64,000 nt of DNA from Sipunculus nudus (GCA_026874595.1 CM049312.1:47929429-47993428); one strand, 5' to 3'; positions 12,263-24,605 are shown, numbered from the stretch's first letter. Translations and numbers: made by a program. Notes: a model not told the origin generated them from the sequence alone.

Positions 12263-14143
12263 GATTTTTAGCTCAGCTGACTATTAGTCATCTGTCCAAA
12301 AAAGCATACTAAAATTACAATCTCAGAAAAGGCTGGAGCTATCATCACCAAATTTTTTGCCAATGTTGGTCACATGAGTCATATCTGAAATTGAGGTATT
12401 GGTGGCGCCACCTGCATCGGCCTTTTTTTGTACGGGGGTCATCAGTGCCTGTATCATACTGACAGCTACAAAAAACTTCTTCTCTGAAACCATATGGCCA
12501 AATTGTTTAATATCGCACAGAAATGATCCTAGGGTAGTGCTTTCTGAAGTTTGTTCAAATGGTCTCAGTTCAGTGACTTTTGGCTAAGTTATGGGAAGCT
12601 GAATTTAGTCAATTAGCCCATTTTAGCTAAGTGGCTACAAAAATCTTCTTCTCAAAAACCACTGGGCCAAATTCTTAAATCTCACACATTAATTATCCTT
12701 AGATGTTGATAATTCAAGTTTGTTCAAATGGTCTCAGTTCAGTGACTTTTGGCTGAGTTATGGGAAGCTGAATTTAGTCATATGCCATAACAGCCCATGT
12801 AAGTTAAGTGGCTACAAAAATCTTCTTCTCAAAAACCACTGGGCCAAATTCTTAAATCTCACACATTAATTATCCTTAGATGTTGATAATTCAAGTTTGT
12901 TCAAATGGTCTCAGTTCAGTGACTTTTGGCTAAGTTATGGGAAGCTGAATTTAGTCATATGCCATAACAGCTAATGTTAGCTGAGTGGCTACAAAAATCT
13001 TCTTCTCAAAAACCACTGGGCCAAATTCTTAAATCTCACACATTAATTATCCTTAGATGTTGATAATTCAAGTTTGTTCAAATGGTCTCAGTTCAGTGAC
13101 TTTTGGCTGAGTTATGGGAAGCTGAATTTAGTCATATGCCATAACAGCCCATGTAAGTTAAGTGGCTACAAAAATCTTCTTCTCAAAAACCACTGGGCCA
13201 AATTCTTAAATCTCACACATTAATTATCCTTAGATGTTGATAATTCAAGTCTGTTCAAATGGTCTCAGTTCAGTGACTTTTGGCTAAGTTATGGGAAGCT
13301 GAATTTAGTCATATGCCATTAACAGCCCATGTTAGCTGAGTGGCTACAAAAATCTTCTTCTCAAAAACCACTGGGCCAAATTCTTAAATCTCATACATTA
13401 ATTATCCTTAGAAGTTGATAATTCAAGTTTGTTCAAATGGTTTTGGTTCAATGATTTTTGGCTGAGTTATGGGAAGCTGAATTTTGTCATTTTGCTGTAT
13501 TTTCTCATATGAGTTATAAACCTACAAAACGTTTTTTAACTGATGATACTGAGGCCAGTTTGTTTAATATTTTGCAAGAATAATTCCCTGAATCATTCTA
13601 ATAATAATTGTCTTTTATGGTTCCAAAAAATGAATTTTGGCAGAATTATAAAGATTGAATTGAGTCATTTTACCATATATGTTAGCAGTGTGAAGCAGAT
13701 ACATCTAGCCTAGCACCAGTTTATCAGCATCCATTACATCATGCCTCTAGACATTTAGATTTCAGAATATCTATGGAAAATATTGACAAGAATGTTTTTT
13801 TTTTTAAAAGCTTTTAAAGAATGTAGATTTATGATATTACATATCATCTGTACACTATTAATAATTTCTCAGGAATAGCAGGAGCTACCATCTCCAAATT
13901 TTATGCAGTTATCAGTCACATATCAAATGTTGATGGATTCAGCTTATTTTTGCTATCTGCATTTACTTAGATTTTACAAGGGAAAAGCTGAAAAAACTTC
14001 TTCTTCTTGTAAAGAGTCCAGCCAAATTGTTCAATATTTTACAGAAATGATCCCAGAGGCGAGCCTTCTCAAGTTTGTTCAAATGGTTTGTGTTGGATAA
14101 GTTTTAGCAGAGTTACATAACAGGCCAAGATTGTGTATGTTTT
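12263..14143 (+). mobile_element. Chimeric element: HL-II head joined to HL-III interior
   Basis: The HL-II head TAGCTCAGCTGACTA at 12267 is normal up to TTAGTCATCTG (12285-12295). It then continues as GTCCAAAAAAGCATAC, which is HL-III interior sequence (same as 27058-27080 and 38334-38350). The rest follows HL-III: GGTGGCGCCACC at 12401, the 177-bp array, then sequence matching 37500-37870 and 38520-38760. The tail is not contiguous, because another HL-II element starts at 14144. Confidence 0.6.
12631..13490 (+). repeat. 177-bp tandem array, five units
   Basis: GTGGCTACAAAAATCTTCTT starts at 12631, 12808, 12985, 13162 and 13340, giving intervals of 177, 177, 177 and 178 bp. Each unit contains AAAACCACTGGGCCAAATTC and GGGAAGCTGAATTTAGTC. 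The first four units are nearly identical; the fifth drifts toward the single-unit form seen at 37360, 40615 and 58300. Expansion is therefore specific to this copy. Confidence 0.85.
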
Positions 14144-15359
14144 TAGCTCAGCTGACTATAAGTCATCTGAGCTATAGTCGTGGTCCATTGTCCGTCCGTC
14201 CGTCTGTCTGTCACGTTTTGAAACCGTAAGACCTAGGAAACCAATGTTCGGCATAATGTTAGATGTCCCCAAGATCTCCTACCAAGCCGAAAACTGGGTC
14301 TTTGCGACTTTGTTCCTTTGAGAAATTAAAGAAAAACCTCAATTTTTTTATTAAAAACCTATTTTCACACTTCAGGACTGCCTAATATCAAAACCACTCA
14401 CCTGTTTTTCCTCATATTTACCATAAATATTCCTCTATATTGTTCCTATGTACATGCCAGAAATTATGTCTGTATTATATAATTTAAAAAAGTTATGGAC
14501 CCAAACATAATGCATTTTGTAAAAAATCAGGAAAGATATTTGATCACTTAACACAAAACATGTTAAAGCTATGGACTTTTTTCCAGTAATATAACTTTAA
14601 TTAATCAAAATTAAATTGTATACCCAAAATTAGATCAATATCTTTTAAATTTTTTAAAATATTAACAAAAATAACAAATTGGTACCTTAAATTTTGCCCA
14701 ACTTTGACCATGGCACGTTTTTTTCCTGTAAGTACTGTGGATTTAATTTTCAGAGCATGTTTTTGTTAGCATTTTGTCTGTTAACACCAAAAACTTGAAA
14801 CCATTTATTAAAAAACTGTAGATTTTATTCAAGTTTTCAAGCATCATGTAACATATTGTTTACATCAAGCTAGTGTTATGCAGTTTGCTATAGCTCAGCT
14901 CCCCAGCTTCAGCTCTCAGTTCCTAAAATTAGGCATACAATTAGATGTCTCCAAAATCCCCTACAATGCCAAGAATTTTGTCACTAGGACTTAATACCTT
15001 CGAGATATTAATGAAAAAGTTCATTTTTCCATTAAAAACCCATTGTTACACTCCAAGACTGCCTAATATCAAAACCACTGATCTGAGTTTAATCATATAT
15101 AATATACATATTTTTCTATACATTCTCTATGCACATGCCAGAAATGATGTCAGTATTGCATAATTGTTTTAAGTTATGGACCCAAACATAATGCACTTTG
15201 TAAAAAATCAAGAAATATATTTACTCCCTTAACAAGGGGATTGCTGAAGCTAGATTTTTAGCTCAGCTGACTGAAAGTCATCTGAGCTATAGCGATCACT
15301 CTTTGTCCGTCGTCCGTCTGTCCGTCTGTCCGTCTGTCTGTCCGTTAACCAGGCACAAA

Positions 15360-17638
15360 TCGTAACCGCTGGACCTAGAACCTTGTAACTTGGGATTCTG
15401 AGAGGTCCATAAAAAATCTCCTTGGAAACCAGAAATTAGGTCTCTGTTACCCATATCCTTCGAGCTATGGGGCCCCAAAGTACCCCCCAGAAAAGTCAAA
15501 AATTTCATACAAAAACTTCAATATCTCATTAACTACTTGACTGATGGTCATGATTTTTGGCATACATATTGATCATGAGATGTTACATCACTTCCTGCAG
15601 ACTGGTGGCGCCACCTGTATTTTTCGATTTTTTACGAATTTTTTTCTCTATTTTTGAGACCTTTAAAAATGTGAACATCTGTTAACAAGGCACAAATCAT
15701 AAAGACTGGACTTAGAATCTTAATTCTTGACACACTGAGAGGTCCATGAAAAATCTCCTTGGAAACCAGAAATTAGGTCTCTGTTACCCATATCCTTTGA
15801 GCTATCGGGCCCCAAAGTACCCCCCAGAATAGTAAAAAATTTCATACAAAAACTTCAATATCTCAATAACTACATCACTGATGGTCTTCATTTTTGGCAT
15901 ACATATTGATCATGAGATGTTTGATCAGTTCCTGCAGACTGGTGGCGCCACCTGTACTGTTTGATTTTTTACGATTTTTTCCTCTATTTTTGAGACCTTT
16001 GAGGATGCTGTCATCTGTTAGCGTGGCACAAATCGTAACGACTGGACCTAGAATCTTCATTTTCAACACACTGAGAGACCTATGAAAAGTCTCCATGGAA
16101 ACCAGAAATTAGGTCTCTGTTACCCATATCCTTCGAGCTATGGGGCCCAAAATTACCCCCCCAGAATAGTAAAAAATTTCATACAAAAACTTCAATATCT
16201 CATTAACTACATCACTGATGGTCATGATTTTCGACATACATATTGATCATGAGATGTTTCATCAGTTTGTGCAGACTGGTGGCGCCACCTGTATTTTTCA
16301 ATGTTCACGAATTGTTTTCTCCATTTTTGAGACCTTTAAGGATGTAGTTATCTGTCAACAGGGTACAAATCGTAACGACTGGACCTAGAATCTTCGTTCT
16401 TGACACACAGGGAGACCCATGATAAGTCTCCTTGGAAACCTGAAATTTGGTCTCTGTTACCCATATCCTTCAAGCTATGTGGCCCCAAAGTACCCCCCAG
16501 AAAAGTCAAAAATTTCATACAAAAACTTCAATATCTCATTAACTACATGACTGATGGTCATGATTTTTGGCATACATATTGATCATGAGATGTTACATCA
16601 CTTCCTGCAGACTGGTGGCGCCACCTGTATTTTTCGAATTTTTACGAATTTTTTTCTCTATTTTTGAGACCTTTAAAAATGTGAACATCTGTTAACAAGG
16701 CACAAATCATAAAGACTGGACTTAGAATCTTAATTCTTGACACACTGAGAGGTCCATGAAAAATCTCTTAGGAAACCAAAAATTAGGTCTCTGTTACCCA
16801 TATCCTTTGAGCTATCGGGCCCCAAAGTACCCCCCAGAATAGTAAAAAATTTCATACAAAAACTTCAATATCTCAATTACTACATCACTGATGGTCTTCA
16901 TTTTTGGCATACATATTGATCATGAGATGTTTGATCAGTTCCTGCAGACTGGTGGCGCCACCTGTACTGTTTGATTTTTTACGATTTTTTCCTCTATTTT
17001 TGAGACCTTTGAGGATGCTGTCATCTGTTAGCGTGGCACAAATCGTAACGACTGGACCTAGAATCTTCATTTTCGACAGACTGAGAGACCTATGCAAAAT
17101 CTCCATGGAAACCAGAAATTAGGTCTCTGTTACCCATATCCTTGGAGCTATGGGGCCCAAAATTACCCCCCAGAATAGTCAAAAATTTCATACAAAAACT
17201 TCAATATCTCATTAACTACATCACTGATGGTCATGATTTTCAACATACATATTGATCATGAGATGTTTCATCAGTTTGTGTAGACTGGTGGCGCCACCTG
17301 TATTTTTCAATGTTCACGAATTGTTTTCTCCATTTTTGAGACCTTTAAGGATGTAGTTATCTGTCAACAGGGTACAAATCGTAACGACTGGGCCTAGAAT
17401 CTTCGTTCTTGACACACAGGGAGACCCATGATAAGTCTCCATGGAAACCTGAAATTTGGTCTCTGTTACCCATATCCTTTGAGCTATGGCACTCCAAAGT
17501 ACAGCTCAGAATAATGGAAAATTTGATACAAAAGCTAAAGTATCTGAACAACTAATGCAGAGATAACCATAATTGTTTGCATGGATATTGATCATGGAGT
17601 GTTTCATAAGTTTCTGCAGACTGGTGGCACCACCTGTA
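15360..17638 (+). repeat. 337-bp tandem array with a three-unit higher-order repeat
   Basis: GGTGGCGCCACC falls at 15604, 15941, 16278, 16614, 16951 and 17287, intervals of 337, 337, 336, 337 and 336 bp. Units share GGACCTAGAATCTTC, CTCTGTTACCCATATCC and ACATATTGATCATGAGATG. Units one to three resemble units four to six more than their immediate neighbours, giving a 1010-bp period. Two identical runs of coding-like sequence at 15894 and 16904 are a by-product of this. Further degraded units flank the HL-I insertions (19480-20150 and 21260-21400). Confidence 0.85.
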
Positions 17639-19472
17639 TTTGTATCCGCCAAAACAGAGTTTTGCGGATACTATGTTTTCAGCTGCACGCCGCCGCCGCC
17701 GCCGCCGCGGCCACGTAGGTGTCCGGAGAACTCCTCCGTAACCACTGGGCGGAATTTTCCGAAACCCAGGATTATGTTCGGGTCACATGTGAACTGCTGC
17801 GCCCCGATTTTTTTTTTACCTCTGACCTTTCCTTTGCGCTCTGCGTCCGTTTGTGCGTCTGTTTCCACACATAAACCCACATATCTCGGGAACCGTTTGA
17901 CCGATCAGGAAAATTTTTTTGCACAAATGTAGCCCTTGGAGAGCTTTATAACATACACCAAAAATGGTGGCGCCACCTGCAACCATGTTTGCACAGTGTC
18001 CATCTGTTCGTCTGCCTTGGGTTAAAATCACTCATATCTCTGCAGTGACTTGACTAATTCACCTGAAATTGGGCATGCGTAAACATCCTGGATAGCTTTT
18101 CTGATTTTATGACAGGTGGCGCAACCTACATTCACGTTTACGCTGCAGACATCCAAGCTCATATCTCGGGAACCGTTTGACCGATCAAGAAAATTCTTTT
18201 GCACAAATGTAGCCCTTGGAGAGCTTTATAACATACACCAAAAATGGTGGCGCCACCTGCAACCATGTTTGCACAGTGTCCATCTGTTCGTCTGCCTTGG
18301 GTTAAAATCACTCATATCTCTGCAGTGACTTGACTAATTCACCTGAAATTGGGCATGCGTATACATCCTGGATAGCTTTTCTGATTTTATGACAGGTAGC
18401 ACCACCTACATTCACGTTTACGCTGCAGACATCCAAGCTCATATCTCGGGAACCGTTTGACCGATCAGGAAAATTCTTTTGCACAAATGTAGCCCTTGGA
18501 GAGCTTTATAACATACACCAAAAATGGTGGCGCTACCTGCAACCATGTTTGCACAGTGTCCATCTGTTTGTCTGCCTTGGGTTAAAATCACTCATATCTC
18601 TGCAGTGACTTGACTAATTCACCTGAAATTTGGCATGCGTATACATCCTGGATAGCTTTTCTGATTTTTATGACAGGTGGCGCCACCTACTTTCACGTTT
18701 ACGCTGCAGACATCCAAGCTCATATCTCAGGAACCGTTTGACCGATCAGGAAAATTTTTTTGCACAAATGTAGCCCTTGGAGAGCTTTATAACATACACC
18801 GAAAATGGTGGCACCACCTGCAACCATGTTTGCACAGTGTCCATCTGTTCGTCTGCCTTGGGTTAAAATCACTCATATCTCTGCAGTGGTTTGACTAATT
18901 CACCTGAAATTCGGCATGCTTATTCATCCTGGATAGCTTTTCTGATTTTATGACAGGTGGCGCCACCTACAATCAAGTTTACGCTGCAGACATCCAAGCT
19001 CATATCTAGGGAACCGTTTGACCGATTGGGCCAAAATTTTGCATGTGTATAAATCTCACATAGCTCTTTATCATATGCAAAACTGGTGGCGCCACCTGCA
19101 GCCATGTTTGCACAGCTCCCATCTGTTTGTCTGCCATGGGATAAAATCACTCATATCTCGGCAGTGGTTTGACATATCTGCCTAAAATTTTGCAAGTTTA
19201 TACATCCCCGACAGCTCTCGTGATTTTATGACAGGTGGCGCCACCTGCATTCTAGTTTATGCAGCAGATATCCAAGCTCATATCTTTGGAACCGTTTGAC
19301 CGATTGGGCCAAAGTTTTGCATGTGTATAGAGCTTTCTGGATTTTTTCGTAGGTAGCGCAACCTACATACACAATTTGGCTGCAGACATCCATGCTAATA
19401 TGCAACACTTCACCCGTTCCACTCTGATTTAGGCGGATACAAGTAGTCGCTTGTCGACTACCCGTATTCTAG
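17639..19472 (+). mobile_element. HL-I Helentron-like element, complete copy
   Basis: The 5' STIR TGTATCCGCC (17641-17650) lies in the hairpin TATCCGCCAAAAC...GTTTTGCGGATA, followed by a (CCG)n-rich patch (17688-17712). The 3' STIR GGCGGATACA (19432-19441) precedes hairpin GTAGTCG-CTTGT-CGACTAC (19443-19461) and CTAG (19469-19472). The flanks join as CCTGTA/TTGTTCG, matching CCTGTATTTTTCG in neighbouring array units, so it entered an A/T-run position. Length 1,834 bp. The interior is a 280-bp array (ACCATGTTTGCACAGTGTCC at four-unit spacing, palindromes at 17966, 18246, 18526 and 18807). No coding frame is conserved. Confidence 0.78.
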
Positions 19473-20154
19473 TTGTTCGTTTTTTTTTACGAAATTTTTC
19501 TGTATTTTTGAGACCTTTAAAGATATGACCATCTGTTAACAGGGCACAAATCATAAAAACTGGACCAAGAATCTTCATTCTTGACTCACAGGGAGACCCA
19601 TGAAAAGTCTCCATGGAAACTTGAAATTAGGTCTCTGTTACCCATATTCTTTAAGCTGTATGGGTCCAAAATCCCCCCCCCCCCAGAATAATGGAAAATT
19701 TTATACAAAAACTGCAGTATTTCAATAACTACAACACTGATTGTCATGATTTTCGGCATACATATTGATCATGAGCTGTTCCATCAGTTTCTGCAGACTG
19801 GGTGTGCCACCTCTATTTTTTTTTCAAATTTTTACGAATTTTTTTTTTTTTTGAGACCTTTAAAGATGTGGTTATCTGTCAACAGGGTACAAATCGCAAC
19901 AACTGGACCTAGAATCTTCATTCTTGTCATGCAAGGAGGCCCATGAAAGGTGCCTGTGGAAACTTGAAATTAGGTCTCTGTTACCCATATCCTTCAAGCT
20001 ATAGGACTCCGAAGTATCCCTCAGAATAATGGACAATTTGATACAAAAACTGAAGTATCTGAACAACTAATGCAGAGATCACCATGATTTTTTGCATGGA
20101 TATTGACCATTAAGTGTTTTTATTAGTTTCTGCAGACTGGTGGAGCCACCTGTA

Positions 20155-21260
20155 TTTTTGTATCCGCCAAAATGAAGTTTTGCGGATACTATGTTTTTGA
20201 CAGAGTTTTGACAGGCGCCACCTGTCATAAAATCAAGAAAGCTGTCCACGATGTATAAACCTGCAAAATTTTAGGCAGTTATGTCGAACCACTACAGAGA
20301 AATGAGTGATTTTAGGCCACGGCAGACTAACAGACAGACCCTGTGCAAACATTGTTACAGGTGGCGCCACCATTTTTTGTGTATGTTACAGAGCTATCAA
20401 AGGGCTACATTTGTATAAATTTTATTTCCTGATCGGTCAAACGGTTCCCGAGATATAAGCTTGGATGTCTGCAGCGTAAACTTGATTGTAGGTGGCGCCA
20501 CCTGTCATAAAATCAAGAAAGCTATCCTGGATGTATACACATGACGAATTTCAGGTGAATTAGTCAATTAACTGCAGAGATATGAGTGATTTTAACCCAA
20601 GGCAGATGAACAGATGGACACTGTGCAAACATGGTTACAGGTGGCGCCACCATTTTTTGTGTATGTTATAAGCAATCCAAGGGCTACATTTGTATCAATT
20701 TGATTTCCTGATCGGTCAAACGGTTCCCGAGATATGAGGGTTTATGAGTGGAAACAGACCCACAAATGGACACTGGATAGAGAGAAAAGGTCAGAGGTCA
20801 ATGCAAATTGGTTAGGCACCAGTTCACATGTGACCCGATAATAGGTGTAAGTTTGGGAAAAATCGGTCCATTAGTCTCCGAGGAGCTCTCTGGAAACGAA
20901 CGCTGTCAAAAAAATTGTGCATGTGTTTAGATCTCACATAGGTCTTTATCATACACAAAACTGGAGGGGTTACCTGCAAAGATTTTTGCACAGTGTTTGT
21001 CTGTTTGTCTGCCATGGGCAAAAATCGCTCATATACATGTAGTGGTTTGACTTTTCTGCCTAAAATTTTGCAGGTGTATACAACTTGGACAGCTTTCTGG
21101 ATTTGTGGTAGGTGGCACAACCTACATACACATTTAGGCTGAAGACATCCATGCTAATATGCAACATACCTCACTCTATTTCCCCTTGCCACTCAATCCA
21201 TGCCTCACTATCCGATTTTGGCAGATACATGTAGTCACTTGTCGGTTACCTGTATTCTAT
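20155..21260 (+). mobile_element. HL-I element with an internally inverted array
   Basis: The 5' STIR TGTATCCGCC is at 20159-20168. The 3' STIR is decayed to GGCAGATACA (20 of the 3' region at 21220-21229) and the terminus reads TTCTAT instead of TTCTAG (21255-21260). The termini are in plus orientation, but array units from about 20213 to 20760 run as the reverse complement of those in 17639-19472 (ACAGGTGGCGCCACCATTTT, CGGTTCCCGAGATAT). Units after about 20880 are again in plus orientation. An internal inversion or head-to-head rearrangement is the simplest reading. Confidence 0.65.
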
Positions 21261-22736
21261 TTTTAAAATTTAACACATTTTTCTCTATTTTGAGATATAT
21301 AAATACAGACTAAATCTTGGCCTGTTGGTTAATCTGTTTGATGCTTCAGTTGAATGGGTATATACTACCATTCTGATGATAAAATTTCCTTTTGCGAATC
21401 TCTTCCCAGTCAGCTGAGCGTCATGACCCATGGGTCACTTGTTTTGTCAGGGTTGTAACATTATTTAATCAAGATTCAATTGAATACCCAAAATTAGTAC
21501 AGAATTTTTCGAATTTTATAAGTTATTAGTATAGATATAAAATTAGTACCTTAAATTTTGCCCAACTTTGACCATGGCACGTTTTTTTCCTGTGAGCACG
21601 GTTGATATAATTTTCATATCATGCACACATATGGATTTCGGGCTTTTTAGTTTAGAAAGCTGAAAGAAATTGGCCAAAAATTGTAGCTTTTATTAATGTT
21701 TAAATGAGACCATGTCACACCTAGACTCTCTCCAGCCCCTCTTGAGTCACCTGTATGTTGACCTTGTTGAACTTTCAGCAGATTATGCATGCTTGAGGAG
21801 AGGTAACACTGGGGCAGCCAGGCAGCTTATGGCCAGCCACAGTTGAACCAGGTGTCCAACCCAACTCATCTAGTAGTTTTAACCAACAACTTAACAATAA
21901 ACAATAAATTAATAAATTTTTATTGGATTTTAATAAAAAATTAAAGAAAAATAGAAAAGGAATTTGTTAGTTTATAATAACAGGAAATTAACTTGCAGTT
22001 ACTGATGATATAAGAATCTTGTATCGATGGATAGAATGTCACGTATTCCAAATAACACCATGCAGTCACCTGTATGAAACCATAAAACCAGGTACTTATG
22101 ATCATTATTTAAATGTGTTAATTTTGTATATTCTGGATTCTCAACATCATTGTTTGGTGAAAACTGAATAAATACCAGACATGGTGCGAATACTTTGCAA
22201 TTGTATTTAAATACAAATATGAATATGTACTCCATTATAAAATTTCTTGCACAAAGAATGGGAATTCAAGTAAAAATGAAAGTATATGAATACCAGTGCA
22301 AATATTTTCAAAATGTATTCATGAATGCATTCATGAATATATTCTTTAATATTATTTTAATAATCATTTCAGTTATATTTCATTTAAAAAAAATCATATG
22401 ATTCTCTTATTATTTTTAATAAAAATTATATTTGGGACAATATTTGTAATTTTTTTTAATAAATAGTTAAACTCTTATATTATATGTTCTGCTTATAAGT
22501 TATACGGCCAAGTCAAAATCTGTGTGACAATAGTACTCCATTTGTAAATAAAATAAATGAAATCAATCCTCTTCCCTGTCTTCAAAGGTACTATCAAAAT
22601 CATACATAAGCTAAACAACAACAACTCATAATCCAGCTTATATTTATTACCACACAAAACCAGCATGTGCCTCATTTTAAATCATATTTTTTATCATATA
22701 TAACAGCTGAGCGCCGTGACCCATAGGTCCCTTGTT

Positions 22737-23857
22737 TAAAGTTATTAGCATAAATATAAAATCAGTACCTTAAATTTTGCCCAACTTTGGCCACGGCACA
22801 ATTTTTTCCTGTAAGTACTGTGGATGTTATTTTCACAGCATGTACACATAAGGATTAAATCTGTTAAAATCTTAAATATGAAAAATAAAAGCTGTAAAAT
22901 TAGGCTAGTTATTGAATTTGTTTGGAGGCTCTTGTTGTATTCCCTTACATTGTCAAGCAGTCCACTGAGGTCACTGTAGGTCATACAATGCAACTCTCCG
23001 CTATGCTCCCCAGGCTGTTATGTAATCCCATCACTCTGGCAAGCCCTCTCTCTTGTTGAGCTTGATCAGGCTGCCAGCATAAATACCACAGGGAGCCTTT
23101 CTCTTCCCCCCCCCCCCCCCAACCCCATTCTGTTGACAGACCTGTACTCTAAACAAGATGAATCTTATAATTTCAGCGATGAACAGTAACAACAGAGACC
23201 CCTCACTGAACCCACCGCTTGGATACACAGGACTAATATAAAAGACAAAGCTGATAATTTTAATGTTAAAAAATTCTTTTTGTTGAGACTTGGACAATTT
23301 TGATTTTTTTTTAAAGAAAAAAATGTTCAGAAATTTAATCCTAATATTCATATATGGTAAAATATTAGGACCTAATGAAAGTGCTAACTGACAAGATTTA
23401 AGAAGATATAAATACTTTGTAGCATTTTGTTCATATCTCTTAAAGTTGGTGGGGCCTAGTTATCTAGTTTATAAAATTAGAAATATTGGTCAAACTTTGT
23501 GGGATTAATTTTTAACTCATATGGCCATATATTTAACTTTTGAAAAATTAATTACCTTCACACATTATTTGTTTATGAAATTGAACTTTTATATGACACT
23601 TACCGTAAGCCCATTTTTTCCCTTGGTGCATCACTAAATGGTTTCAGGCCAAAGGTTTCATTTATTACACAGTCCATATGCTTTAGCTCATGTCCATTAT
23701 TCTATAATTTACAGAGTTTCATTTAAGCTGGGCCATTTTCTCTTAGCTTTTCAAATGGTAATATACATGGAAAAACCATAAGAAACAAAAATATTTTGCA
23801 GTGACTAATATTTTCCAAAATTCAGCTGAGCGATGTGACCCATAGGTCCCTTGTTTG
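22737..23857 (+). mobile_element. HL-II 3' part resuming after the nested insertion
   Basis: Directly after the previous tail, AAAGTTATTAGCATAAATA resumes HL-II interior sequence. It ends with CAGCTGAGC (23823-23831), GACC-CATA-GGTC and CCTTGTTTG. It is alignable with 48990-49130 and 53100-53392. Its head is probably the decayed one near 6100. Around 23109 there is a 12-base poly-C run, a likely assembly weak spot. Confidence 0.6.
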
Positions 23858-23899
23858 AATAGGTTGAGAAACTGCCAACTGTTTCAGATTTGGCAACAG

Positions 23900-24120
23900 A
23901 TCAAGAGTTCATTCAGTGCAGCCAGATTTAGGTCAAGAGTTCAATCAGTGCAGCCAAGAACAAGGCATGTGATCACCTCATGGGCAGCATGTGATCATTT
24001 CATGGGTAGCATGTGATCACCTCATGAGTATCATGTGATCACCTCATGTTCATTCAGTGCAGCCAGGTACAGGTCAAAAGTTCACTCAGTCTAGCCAGGT
24101 GCAGGTCAAGAGTTCACTCA
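23900..24120 (+). repeat. Minisatellites: 32-bp DR2-bearing unit and 22-bp unit
   Basis: AGGTCA-NN-AGTTCA occurs at 23930, 24071 and 24103 (the last two 32 bp apart), in the unit context GCCAGGTACAGGTCA...TTCACTCAGT. Between them a 22-bp unit CATGTGATCACCTCATGGGC repeats four times (23966, 23988, 24010 and 24032). The same 32-bp unit recurs at 42786-42990, 44424-44650 and 59347-59430 in HL-III interior sequence, but the 22-bp array is found only here. Confidence 0.8.
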
Positions 24121-24605
24121 GTGCAGTAGCCTGAGCCAGTAATTTGTCACAGTACACTCGGGGCAACAGCCTTTCTCACCTAAGCCTGGTCAGCCCCATG
24201 CATCAGACTCAAGGTAAGTTTGATGTATTGGCCTGATATTTTGACCTATGTGTCTTTCATGGCTGTCTTGTTCACAAGACAGGTGTCGCTGTCTACAATG
24301 ACTTTTGAACAGTGTATGTGCCTGCTTATTTCTCCGGAGGAATTTTATATATCAGCCTGAAATTAGGCATACTTATACATATTGAATGGCTTTGTCATAT
24401 ACAAGACTGGTGGTGCCACCTACAATAATTTTTGCACAGTGTGTGTCCCTGCTTATTTCTCAGGAGGGGTTTGATATACCACTCCGAAATTGTGCATATG
24501 TTTATATATTTCAGATAGCTTTTTCCCTAGAAAATCTAAGAAAATGCAGTTAGAAAAAAAATCAACAAAATCCGATTTTGGTTTTTTGGATGACTGATTA
24601 TTTGC

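Larger units (their letters stand above)
15259..21442 (+). mobile_element. HL-II variant carrying a 337-bp array and two HL-I insertions
   Basis: The head TAGCTCAGCTGACTG is at 15259. The tail has CAGCTGAGC (21411-21419), a perfect GACCCATGGGTC palindrome (21425-21436) and CACTTGTTTT. After the head the interior differs from the 2.6-kb HL-II type: it is the 337-bp array, as in 980-2121. It therefore shares termini but not body with 8447-11052. Two HL-I elements (17639-19472 and 20155-21260) sit within it. Non-coding. Confidence 0.72.
14144..22735 (+). mobile_element. HL-II element interrupted by a 6.2-kb HL-II insertion
   Basis: The head TAGCTCAGCTGACTATAAG is at 14144. The tail has CAGCTGAGC (22704-22712), GACC-CATA-GGTC and CCTTGTTT. 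The body runs from 14144 to 15254 and resumes at 21443. The split is at GCTGAAGCTAGAG/TTTTTTGTCAGGG, which is intact at 750-785 and 9560-9580. The net element is about 2.4 kb. A stretch around 22075 lacks about 0.6 kb relative to 10190-10390 (the CACCTATGGCA segment is fused to the ATAAAACCAGG segment), an internal deletion. Confidence 0.72.

Noticed and set aside
15894-17122. Two nearly identical short ORFs suggesting a conserved small protein
   Set aside because: They are offset by exactly 1010 bp and lie in a tandem array; other units break the frame.
17688-17712. (CCG)n run as a CpG-island promoter of a host gene
   Set aside because: It is part of the HL-I head, seen also at 61265-61290 and, decayed, at 45170-45188; no host exon follows.
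17966-17980. CTCF site at GCGCCACCTGC
   Set aside because: The match covers only about ten bases of the consensus and fails at the conserved TGG end. It is a by-product of the palindrome.
11053-19472. CRISPR-like spaced repeats
   Set aside because: Units are 130-340 bp, diverged, contiguous and in a eukaryotic intron with splice-competent flanking exons.
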